The notes below the pieces were generated by a model that saw only the letters and a program-made list of their open reading frames with translations, made no database searches and had not been told where the DNA came from. Positions 18,368 to 26,095 of a stretch of DNA of 55,235 bases are shown piece after piece. How positions within the stretch are numbered: the stretch's first letter is position 1; each line of letters begins with the position of its first letter. This DNA is from JBIOJM01 sp044450785 (lineage in GTDB: Bacteria > Planctomycetota > Planctomycetia > Isosphaerales > Isosphaeraceae): positions 1 through 55,235 of the forward strand of contig JBIOJM010000018.1 of assembly GCA_044450785.1 (NCBI GenBank), read 5' to 3'. A program made the translations under genes and the position numbers.

Positions 18368-20422
18368 TCATTGCAGCAGGTGCTGGGAGACGTAATTGCC
18401 GATGGCATCCCCTACGGCGATGCCGTTGGTCGCGTCGAACTGCCAGTGGATGCCGAGGTAGATCCGGCTCTGGGCGTTCTCCTGGGCGGCCTGGCTGAAG
18501 CTGGTGTAGTTGCGGGTGACGCCTGGGAGCTCGTCGGAGGTGAGGGTGAAGGAGAGGTTGTCGGTGCCATAGAAGTCGGTCAGGGTCTGGAACATCGCGC
18601 CGCCGAAGGTGGCGTGGCCGGAGATGTAGGCGGGGAAGGCCGGGCTGAAGTTGGCCCGGATTCCGTCGCCCGGAGCGCCCAGCGGCATCCAGCTCGGGTC
18701 GCCGGCGGTATTCGGGTTGCCGTCGCTATTGCCCTGCTGGATCGCCGTGACGGGGCGCCAGAAGGCGTACGTGTACTTGGCATCCCAGGCGGAGATGCCG
18801 GCGTCGGCCATGGAGATGTCGACCAGGGCGAAGAGCCGCGCATCCTGGTCGAGCGAGTTGTGCTGCTGGAGTGCGAGCGTCTCGGTGACCTGGTTGTAAT
18901 GGACCACCGGCGGCCCGAAGACGCTGGCATCGTAGGCCCAGAAGTCGGCGATCTGGGTCTGGTCGGCCGTTCGGGTCGTGCTGTTGACGGCGCCGAGCGA
19001 CATGACCTGATTGTAGGCCGCCGTGTATTCCGGGCTGTTGAGGGCCGGAGGGGGGGGCGGCTGGAAGTCGCTGGCGCTGGGGACACCGAACGGCTTGACC
19101 TGGCCCCAGGCCGGCCCCCAGGCGATGGTGTAGTCCGGCGGCGTGGGCTGCCACTGGCCCGGGGCGGTGCCGACCTTGTACACGGGGTCGGCGTTCGAGC
19201 CGTCGTTGACCCGCCAGGCGAGCATCGCGGCGGCGACCTGCTGGCCGAGCGCCATGCCGTCGGACCTGGCCGGGCCGTTGGGAACGGTTGCCAGCGACTC
19301 GGCGAGCGTGGCGTCGAAATGGGCCTTCTGGTCGGGGAAGAGGGCGACCAGGACGTCGTACGCCGCGGTGCTGGCCGAGGCCACGGCCGAGGTCGTCGCC
19401 GGGACCGTCGCGTTCGTAAGGTAGACGGCGTGGGCGTGGTCGATGTCGTTGACGGCGTCGTAGACGGACCCCATGACCATCGCCATGGCGCGCGAGGCGG
19501 GCCCAACGCTTAACTGGTCCGCCCGGATCGCGTCGATGAGCGCCCGGTCCCAGGCGATGACCACGTCGCCGCGGACGATCGTCATGCCGGCGGTGGCGGT
19601 CTGGCCGAAGCGGTCCGTTGCCTCGACCTCGATGGGGATCGTGCCGGTCGTCGGGATGTTGATTGAAAGCTGATAGTTTCCCTGCGCGTCGGCCTTCGTC
19701 GTCGGGACGATCGGGTTCGCCTCGACGGAAACGGGAGAGACGAGCCGGACCGTCGCCCCGGGCACAGTCTGGCCGGTCAAGACCACGGTGGGCGTGATGA
19801 CGACACCGTTGCCGTCCGGGTCGGAGACCGGCGACAGCGCGACCGTCGCCGATAACGGTCGAACTCGCGTCGAGACGCCAAGGTTAAGCCGGGCGAGTTG
19901 CCAGTCGCGGGCGTTGATCACGCCGTCGCGGTTGACGTCGGCATCGAGCGAGTAGCCCGGTTGTCCTTGCCGGACGCCAAGGAGCGACCGGATCTGGTGC
20001 AGGTCCTGCGCGTTGACCTTCTGGTCGCCGTTGGCATCGCCGGCGAGATAGACGTCGATGGTCATCGGCCCCATCGCGGCCTTGCCGGCGATCATCTGAA
20101 GATCGACCGACCCGCTCCCCACACTGGCCAGCATCAGCTTGGTCGCGCCCGCGGCAGGGTTCGCCCGCCGCAGCAGGACATGGCCGCCCTGGAGCATCAG
20201 CATCTTCCCCGACGTACCGCCGCTTTCCGCCACGGTAAACCCCAGCAGGACCCGTCCCCTGGGTAAATGGAACTCCCCCCGCGCGACCTTCAGCGTGATC
20301 GTTTCGTGTCCCTTGGCCGGCACCGGGCCGCCCTCGAGTTGGGCGAAGACGCTCGACAGTAATTGACGCGTCTCCAGCACCTCGACCGCGGGCCGCCCCG
20401 CTCGCTTGATCGGCTTCGACAT
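18368..20422 (-). CDS. Exported vanadium-dependent haloperoxidase with dockerin repeats
   Basis: The protein has about 684 residues. It opens with an 'EVLETRQLLS' box typical of planctomycete secreted proteins, then a dockerin type I pair at about 126-183 (GDANGDQKVNAQDLHQIRS, DADVNRDGVINARDW), an Ig-like segment, and a C-terminal PAP2/vanadium haloperoxidase domain. The vanadate-binding residues are in canonical spacing: Lys549 and Arg556 (KYTYAFWRP), Ser-Gly-His 601-603 (PAYISGHATFGG), Arg653 and His659 (SRIYLGIHW). Such enzymes oxidise halides with peroxide; a phosphatase role is possible since the fold is shared. Start choice lies between ATG 20446, which overlaps the upstream stop, and ATG 20422, which has GAGGG before it. 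Dockerins imply docking to a cohesin partner, not found here. Confidence 0.87.
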   Translation of the reverse strand: MSKPIKRAGRPAVEVLETRQLLSSVFAQLEGGPVPAKGHETITLKVARGEFHLPRGRVLLGFTVAESGGTSGKMLMLQGGHVLLRRANPAAGATKLMLASVGSGSVDLQMIAGKAAMGPMTIDVYLAGDANGDQKVNAQDLHQIRSLLGVRQGQPGYSLDADVNRDGVINARDWQLARLNLGVSTRVRPLSATVALSPVSDPDGNGVVITPTVVLTGQTVPGATVRLVSPVSVEANPIVPTTKADAQGNYQLSINIPTTGTIPIEVEATDRFGQTATAGMTIVRGDVVIAWDRALIDAIRADQLSVGPASRAMAMVMGSVYDAVNDIDHAHAVYLTNATVPATTSAVASASTAAYDVLVALFPDQKAHFDATLAESLATVPNGPARSDGMALGQQVAAAMLAWRVNDGSNADPVYKVGTAPGQWQPTPPDYTIAWGPAWGQVKPFGVPSASDFQPPPPPALNSPEYTAAYNQVMSLGAVNSTTRTADQTQIADFWAYDASVFGPPVVHYNQVTETLALQQHNSLDQDARLFALVDISMADAGISAWDAKYTYAFWRPVTAIQQGNSDGNPNTAGDPSWMPLGAPGDGIRANFSPAFPAYISGHATFGGAMFQTLTDFYGTDNLSFTLTSDELPGVTRNYTSFSQAAQENAQSRIYLGIHWQFDATNGIAVGDAIGNYVSQHLLQ

Positions 20423-20438
20423 CGCGGACACCCTCGAT

Positions 20439-21221
20439 TTAGCCATAAAACCTACGAGTGGCACGAAGCTGAGACTTTGTTGGAAGAGGCTCGACGAGAT
20501 GATTGATCCCAGAAACGAGTATAACACGAAGAGTGCTGGTTGTTGTGAATCGCCGCCTCTTATCCATCAAACCATCGATCCCAAAGGGGGTGGGCCCCGC
20601 CGCGGTCTGCGTTCGCTCCGGGGCCTCCCTGGGCTCGGCGCTCTCCGACTCTGGCGACTTTCCAGAGATCGCCTGTTTCTGGTCATTCGCCATCAGAGGG
20701 ATCGCACTCATGCGTGCGTTCGCCTCCAATTGAAACTCCGCGAACCCGTCCCCGAAGCACATCCATCCGTGTTCGCGATCTTCACCAACGCCCAGAGTAA
20801 CGCGATAAACCTGCCGCCACTCAGGTACGAATCGGAGGGGACAGGTCGTCCTCGGACTCACCGGAAATACTTTCAGGACCCGACAGCCGAAGTACCCGCT
20901 CCGGAACGACCAATCACTGACGAGGCCGCGCACATACTCTTCGACCAGCTTGTGGTCGCCAAACCCATCCATGCCGAGCGGGACAGAACTGATCTCGGCC
21001 CGCCAGATTCCCCATTTCCAAAGCTCGGGGTCAGTCAATCTCCACGTGGTCTGTGGATAACGATCCGCGAGCGGGTCGTCCGCCTGCGCATCCGGCGATG
21101 ACAGGGCCCCCGCTGCAAGAAGAGCGAATAACGAAAAGATCGGGATCGAGCCAAGGATCGCCAGAGGTTGAATTCCGCTGACAATTGCAGCGATCAGCCA
21201 GCCCGCGGCCAGGACGCCCAC
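20439..21221 (-). CDS. Hypothetical membrane-anchored protein
   Basis: No family is recognised. The N-terminus is hydrophobic, with two likely helices (VGVLAAGWLIAAIVSGIQPL and IPIFSLFALLAAGAL). A soluble domain follows with many Trp residues (QTTWRLTDPELWKWGIWRAE), then a polar tail. The first codon proposed is GTG at 21221, but no ribosome-binding site precedes it. Upstream in the same frame is CTG-CCC-CGC, then a TGA that ends a 37-residue peptide with a strong ribosome-binding site. The gene could therefore be the 3' part of a longer gene of about 305 codons interrupted by TGA. It ends 16 bases before the preferred haloperoxidase start. Confidence 0.55.
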   Translation of the reverse strand: MGVLAAGWLIAAIVSGIQPLAILGSIPIFSLFALLAAGALSSPDAQADDPLADRYPQTTWRLTDPELWKWGIWRAEISSVPLGMDGFGDHKLVEEYVRGLVSDWSFRSGYFGCRVLKVFPVSPRTTCPLRFVPEWRQVYRVTLGVGEDREHGWMCFGDGFAEFQLEANARMSAIPLMANDQKQAISGKSPESESAEPREAPERTQTAAGPTPFGIDGLMDKRRRFTTTSTLRVILVSGINHLVEPLPTKSQLRATRRFYG

Positions 21222-21242
21222 GAACGGTAACCGGCGGGGCAG

Positions 21243-21356
21243 TCACATGGCGATGCCGTCCGCGATCACGGCGATGAACCAGCCGGGCACCACGACAATG
21301 AGCCCGAGCACGAGGAGCACGGAGCGGAACCAATGTCGCGGACGAGGCAGCCGCAT
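21243..21356 (-). CDS. 37-residue membrane peptide or 5' part of an interrupted gene
   Basis: ATG at 21356 is preceded by GGAGG at eight bases, one of the best ribosome-binding sites in the window. The peptide starts MRLPRPRHWFRSVLLVLGLI and contains one hydrophobic helix ending in VVPGWFIAVIADG. It stops at TGA 21243-21245, in the same frame as the downstream 260-residue gene. The two N-termini look alike (LPR...GW.IA.I..GI). It is either a real small membrane protein or the N-terminus of a gene cut by a nonsense codon. Confidence 0.5.
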   Translation of the reverse strand: MRLPRPRHWFRSVLLVLGLIVVVPGWFIAVIADGIAM

Positions 21357-21474
21357 GGGCGTGGCCTCCAGGTCGAACTGCCGACCGCCCGATCCATGCG
21401 AAGTGTCGCAGCCGGCTGACGAGGCAGGTACATTCTATCAAGAAAGGGCATGAATACGACAGATCCTTTCCGAA

Positions 21475-21495
21475 TCATCCTTCATCCTTCATCCT
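21475..21495. repeat. Heptamer tandem repeat TCATCCT x3
   Basis: Three perfect 7-bp units. The last supplies the TGA stop (minus strand) of the M28 peptidase gene. It is the complement of the GGATGAA unit at the end of the TPR gene. Confidence 0.8.
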
Positions 21496-23078
21496 TTCGC
21501 TTTGGCTGCTCGGGCGTACGTCGCTGCCTTCGGGTTCGACTCGTTCCACCTGGGGCGATCGGGATCGTTGGCCAGCATGAGCAGACCGAGAGCGAGCATG
21601 CGATCGACTCGAGCCATGTTGACATAGTCGACTTTCTCCCAGTGATCGCCGAGTCCGTGATAGTCGGGATACAGATAGGCCACGCAGATCGTATGCGCCG
21701 GTATGCCTTGCCGCGCGAAGGTGACGTTATCGCTGGCCATGAAGAAGCGGTCGCTGAATCGGTCGTTCTTGGAGACCCGAATACTCAGGCGCTGGCCGGC
21801 GCGCTCGAAGGTCGTCGCCAGGCTGGAGTAATCAAACCCCGTGATCGAGGCGGCCGAGCGTTGCGGACCGTCGCTGGCGTCGGTGCGGCCGAGTTGTTCG
21901 AGATTGACGTCCGCGACGGTCTCATGGAGCGGAACAACCGGGTGACTCGCGTAGTACCGCGAGCCGAGCATGCCGCGCTCCTCGCCAAAAAACGTCATGA
22001 AGATCAGGCTTCTCTTCGGTCGCGCCGGAACCGTCGCAAGCGCGGAGGCCAGCTCGATCACCGACACCGTCCCGCTCCCGTCGTCGTTGGCCCCGTTGAA
22101 CGTCTTGTCCTTCGCTTCAGAATCCGACAGGCCGAGATGATCGTAGTGTGCGGTCACCAACACATAGGTATCGCGCAGCTTCGGGTCCGACCCGCGCAGG
22201 AGACCGATCACGTTCCGGACCTTGGCCGTCGTCCTGACCGGGGCGGCCATGTGCAACGACACAGTCACCGCGGTCTCACCCTTGGGGATCGAATCGAGCC
22301 GCTTGATCAGGATGGGATCGTGCACGATCAGCTCCGGCGTTCGATCGACCGGGACCGCCGTGGGTGTTTTGCCTTCGGCACTGAAGGGAAGCGTCCGCCG
22401 GCTCAGCGCGAGCCCTGAACCCTTCGTCGACCGCCGATCCAGGCTGACCAGGAGCGCGGCCCCCCGTCCGGAGAACCTTGCTCGAAGCCGATTTCGTGAG
22501 GATCGCGCCTGGCTGGACTCCTGCTGGCTCGCGCCGCGCACGTCGGGATCTTCGAGAAGAATCACCTTGTCCTTCACCAGGTCAGAGCCGGGTCGCTCCA
22601 GCGCGGCAGCCGCGTCCGCACCAAGCTTGACGAGGCGAACTCGCCGCAGGTCGAGCGCGTGCGATCCGTACCTGAGGCTGATCCGGTCGATCGGGACCCT
22701 CACGTCAAGATCGCCCAGATGGAACGCGACCTCGAAATCATCTGGGTTCGGCTCGTCGATCGGCCAGTCGGCGGTCTGGAAGTAGCCGTCGTCACCGATC
22801 GTGTCGAGACCGGCGCGGCGGAACTGCGCCGCGATGTACTCGGCGGCCAGGTCGAGACCGCGAGAAGGCGTCCCCCGCCCCTCGAGCAGGTCCGACGCCA
22901 GGAACGAGAGGTGACCGCGCAGCGAATCCGCGCTGATTCTGTCCAGGGCCGACCGGACCTCCGGAGTGATCTGGGCAGCCTCTTCGGGCCCGGCCGCGGC
23001 ATGCAACCCGAGCAGAACGACAGCGAAGGCGGCGACCAGACAGCCGAGTTGCGCTCGACGAAGGTTGATCCGGCTCAT
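21489..23078 (-). CDS. Exported M28-family zinc peptidase
   Basis: The 529-residue protein has a signal peptide (LGCLVAAFAVVLLGLHAAAG), a PA-like insert and a C-terminal M28 catalytic domain. The zinc ligands and catalytic Glu are visible: His311 (TAHYDHLG), Asp332 (NGANDDGSG), Glu366/367 (FFGEERGMLGSRYY), Asp390 (ADVNLEQLG) and His474 (DYHGLGDHWEKVDY). M28 enzymes are aminopeptidases or carboxypeptidases; here an extracytoplasmic aminopeptidase is likely. The start at 23078 (MSRINLRR) is preferred to the longer frame because it begins the signal peptide. It lies 51 bases after the zinc-ribbon/HEAT gene on the same strand and is probably cotranscribed with it. Confidence 0.92.
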   Translation of the reverse strand: MSRINLRRAQLGCLVAAFAVVLLGLHAAAGPEEAAQITPEVRSALDRISADSLRGHLSFLASDLLEGRGTPSRGLDLAAEYIAAQFRRAGLDTIGDDGYFQTADWPIDEPNPDDFEVAFHLGDLDVRVPIDRISLRYGSHALDLRRVRLVKLGADAAAALERPGSDLVKDKVILLEDPDVRGASQQESSQARSSRNRLRARFSGRGAALLVSLDRRSTKGSGLALSRRTLPFSAEGKTPTAVPVDRTPELIVHDPILIKRLDSIPKGETAVTVSLHMAAPVRTTAKVRNVIGLLRGSDPKLRDTYVLVTAHYDHLGLSDSEAKDKTFNGANDDGSGTVSVIELASALATVPARPKRSLIFMTFFGEERGMLGSRYYASHPVVPLHETVADVNLEQLGRTDASDGPQRSAASITGFDYSSLATTFERAGQRLSIRVSKNDRFSDRFFMASDNVTFARQGIPAHTICVAYLYPDYHGLGDHWEKVDYVNMARVDRMLALGLLMLANDPDRPRWNESNPKAATYARAAKAKG

Positions 23079-23129
23079 GCTTCTTTCTCGATGGGTCAAT
23101 AAGGCGGGGTTCCGATCAACGACCAACCC

Positions 23130-25679
23130 TCACGGGGTCGCGCGCTTGCGGGCCGGAGGAACGGCAAGTGCTTTGCCGGTTCGAGAGGCCTTGGGGAGGG
23201 GACCGACCCGGGCAATGATCGATTTCATGGCATCCTGGGCGGCCACACGTACCCCGAAGTCCGAATCGGCTGGGAGGGATTGCATGGCCTGGAGGGTCTC
23301 CTTGCCCCCGATTTCCTTGAGGATGGTGCAGGCCCTTCTGCGGACCTGGGAATCGGGGTCCTTGAGGCGCTCGATCAAGGCCGGCTCGGCGATCGACCCC
23401 ATTGCCTTCAAGGCATCCTCGGCCTCGAATCCGTCCTCCTTGAGCCGCATGGCAATCGGTTCGCTTGCCCGGGCATCCTTGTATTTTCCCAGCGTCTTGA
23501 TCGCTTCCTTCCGCACGAAGAAACGATTGTCGCTCGTTCGCTCGATGAGTGCCGGCACGGCGGTGGGCGACCGCCAGACGGCCAGGGTCTGGACCACGTC
23601 GTTCACAAGGAAGCCATCATCGTGATCCAGGAGCGGCACGAGCGCTAAAGCGACCTCCTCCAGCCGATCGTTGGGCGTCGCTCGCCCCAACCGCTGGATG
23701 GCTTGCTTCTTCTTGCCGATGTCGGAAGACTTCAACTCGATCAACGACCTGGTGACCGGGTCGGCATCCGGGGGGACCTCGGGCTCCGGAGTCCGGTGAC
23801 CCGGACTCGAGGCCGCCACCTTGGGCTCGGCCGGCAGCCGGGGTACCGAGGCGATGTATTCCGGCGAGACCAAAACGTCGATCCGGGTGCCCTTCACGGT
23901 GGCCTTGCCGAAGTCGATTTGCTTGGCCAGAGCGCGCACATCGTCGACCGGCGCCAGGACGAGCGCCGACTGGTTGTCGATGGAGAGCGACATCCAGCTC
24001 GTCGCGCTCGGTGCCAGCTCCTTCGTTCGCTTCGAGAGCGCCTCCGACACGTCGCGCGTGGTTACCCCTTTGGCGGGGTCGGAATTCGATGGAAGTCCCG
24101 AGAATACCACGGTGACCGCCTTATCGCCGTGTTCCGCGAGCATATGCTGATAACGGAGATTGGAACTCTGTGGACCAGGACCGAACTGACCGGGAGGAGC
24201 CCACGGCCCTCCGCCCGGCCCCGGCCCCGGCCCGATCGGAAGCGCGGGCCCGTCGACCAGCTCCGGCGGGGTCTCTTCGCCGGGCTTGATGGTCCAAAAA
24301 TCGATGGCTTTGTCGAGCGAGGTGGAAGCCTCCACGAGCTTACCACGCAAACCGGGAATCTCGTTGACTCGTGTGAGCTCTTTCTTCAGCGCCACCAGAG
24401 ACGAGAGAAGCTGGCGCCCTACTGAGTGCTTGAGCGCCAGCCACTCGGGTTGGCGGAGCTTCACGTGCTGCGAGCGACTTCGAACGAACTTGAGCATCCT
24501 CGCCGCCAACACCACGGAACCTCCGGCTTGTTGCATCGACTCAAGGTCCCGGATCCTCGCGAGCTCGTTCGTGAGTCCATCCAGGGCCTTGACATCCTGT
24601 TTGAAGATGGCCTCGGCCTCCCGGACCAGCGCGCGGTTGGCACCCGCCGCGCCGTTCGAACCCGTGGATCGATTGTTCAGTCGCGTCTGGTTCAGAGCGG
24701 GCAACAACAACGCCAGACCCACCACCAGTACCACAGGGATGCCTAGCCCCGTGATACCCAGGGCGAACGGGCCATTCGACTCCTCCCAGTGCGTGAATGC
24801 GTAATAGAGGAAATAAAACGGCACGAAAATGCACATGACGCCTTGAATTGAGTTTTCTTTGAACGCCAGACTGACGATCCAGAGGTAACCCCACAGACTC
24901 AGCCCGAGGCAACCTGACAAGAAGATGTATTGATACATCACACCGAGTTTGCGGGCATCCTCGAACGAGTAATCGTTGGCACCGACCCAGATGAGCATGC
25001 CGACGAAAACGAGGAAACTCATGCCCAAGAACCAGCCGATGATGGGCCCCACATTCACATCCGAGGGCCGGCTGGCACGTCGATACGACTCTGGCTTGCG
25101 ATAGGCCACTCGGGACGGAGGTGGAAGGCCATCGTCAAGGTCGGGCGGCGCAGGGGCGTTACCCCGTTTCAGCGACGAGGGCCCCTCTTCGAGGACCGAC
25201 TCCCAGTACGCCGGCACGGCCGAAGGCGCGGGCGCGGCTGATCGCGGGGGCGTCGATTCCGACGGCCCCCCTCTCGGAACCGGGATTGCGAAAACTTCGC
25301 CGCAATCCTTGCACTTCGATTTCTTCCCCGCCAGCAGACTGTCGACCTCGTACCTCCTTCGGCACCGCGGGCAGTTCAGGACGATCGTGCCCGCGGCGCC
25401 AGTGGATGGCGATGTGGCCGGCGGAGCGGCCGGGGCGGAGCGATTGTTCCGGGGTTGACGGGCCCCGCTGTCCACGATCGACTCCCATTGTGACGCCGCG
25501 GCAGGAGCCGATCCCGGCCCCCCCTGTTTGCGAGATGACCCCGTTTCGACTGGTGTCCCGCGCGGCGCGGGGATCGGGAAGACCTCGCCGCACTGCTTGC
25601 ACCGCGACTTCTTCCCCGCCAGGGATCCGTCGACCTCGTACTGCTTCCCACATCCCGGGCAGTTGAGCGCGATCACCAT
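23130..25679 (-). CDS. Twin zinc-ribbon membrane protein with HEAT repeats
   Basis: The 849-residue protein has two MJ0042-type zinc ribbons: CPGCGKQYEVDGSLAGKKSR...CKQCGEVF at residues 7-34 and CPRCRRRYEVDSLLAGKKSK...CKDCGEVF near 100-127. A Pro/Ser-rich linker follows, then three or four membrane helices (about 215-330), a helical soluble part, a proline/glycine-rich linker and, in the last 200 residues, HEAT-type repeats (FFVRKEAIKTLGKYKDARAS, SQVRRRACTILKEIGGKE). The ribbon pair is inferred to sit in the cytoplasm. The architecture is common in planctomycetes but has no assigned role. It is the first gene of a likely two-gene unit with the M28 peptidase. Confidence 0.85.
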   Translation of the reverse strand: MVIALNCPGCGKQYEVDGSLAGKKSRCKQCGEVFPIPAPRGTPVETGSSRKQGGPGSAPAAASQWESIVDSGARQPRNNRSAPAAPPATSPSTGAAGTIVLNCPRCRRRYEVDSLLAGKKSKCKDCGEVFAIPVPRGGPSESTPPRSAAPAPSAVPAYWESVLEEGPSSLKRGNAPAPPDLDDGLPPPSRVAYRKPESYRRASRPSDVNVGPIIGWFLGMSFLVFVGMLIWVGANDYSFEDARKLGVMYQYIFLSGCLGLSLWGYLWIVSLAFKENSIQGVMCIFVPFYFLYYAFTHWEESNGPFALGITGLGIPVVLVVGLALLLPALNQTRLNNRSTGSNGAAGANRALVREAEAIFKQDVKALDGLTNELARIRDLESMQQAGGSVVLAARMLKFVRSRSQHVKLRQPEWLALKHSVGRQLLSSLVALKKELTRVNEIPGLRGKLVEASTSLDKAIDFWTIKPGEETPPELVDGPALPIGPGPGPGGGPWAPPGQFGPGPQSSNLRYQHMLAEHGDKAVTVVFSGLPSNSDPAKGVTTRDVSEALSKRTKELAPSATSWMSLSIDNQSALVLAPVDDVRALAKQIDFGKATVKGTRIDVLVSPEYIASVPRLPAEPKVAASSPGHRTPEPEVPPDADPVTRSLIELKSSDIGKKKQAIQRLGRATPNDRLEEVALALVPLLDHDDGFLVNDVVQTLAVWRSPTAVPALIERTSDNRFFVRKEAIKTLGKYKDARASEPIAMRLKEDGFEAEDALKAMGSIAEPALIERLKDPDSQVRRRACTILKEIGGKETLQAMQSLPADSDFGVRVAAQDAMKSIIARVGPLPKASRTGKALAVPPARKRATP

Positions 25680-26095
25680 CGATGCATCTCCGGTCTTGGC
25701 TCCGAAGCAGGAAAAAACAGGGGCCGTTGTCGATCCTCAGCGGTCTAAAGGGTGATTTTACCTGCCATGGTTCAAATGGGAAGAGACTCTTCGTCGATGA
25801 GGGCAATCCCAAAGCCTCTATCGTGCCATGGCCACCGGCAGATGGAAATGGACCCGGGGCCGAGTGATTGTAGGACGGATTGGCAATCCGTCCTACGGTG
25901 AATTTGCATCCGCCGGTCGCCTATCGTCGGTGGAACCATGTTGTCAGGTCAACCCGGATTCTCGACAACCTTTCACCCGCGTTCCACGCGAGGTCTTTCA
26001 TTCTGGCGCGAAAATGGAAAAAGTGAGATTGGAATGCTCCTCACCGAGCAGATACAGGAATGACGGGCAGACGAACGTCCTGAGGGCCGCTGATC
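25680..26095. other. Divergent intergenic region with one strong hairpin
   Basis: This 416-nt region separates the zinc-ribbon/HEAT gene from the divergent sigma factor. Apart from the hairpin listed separately nothing was recognised. Both promoters must lie here. Confidence 0.5.
25870..25896. repeat. Perfect 12-bp stem hairpin
   Basis: GTAGGACGGATT and AATCCGTCCTAC are separated by only GGC. The sequence is typical of a REP-like palindrome dispersed in many bacterial genomes. It lies about 200 bases upstream of the sigma-factor start. Confidence 0.85.

Noticed and set aside
18116..19513. 465-codon plus-strand open frame
   Set aside because: Antisense to the haloperoxidase catalytic domain; composition (Gly/Val/Asp/Arg runs) is that of a shadow frame.
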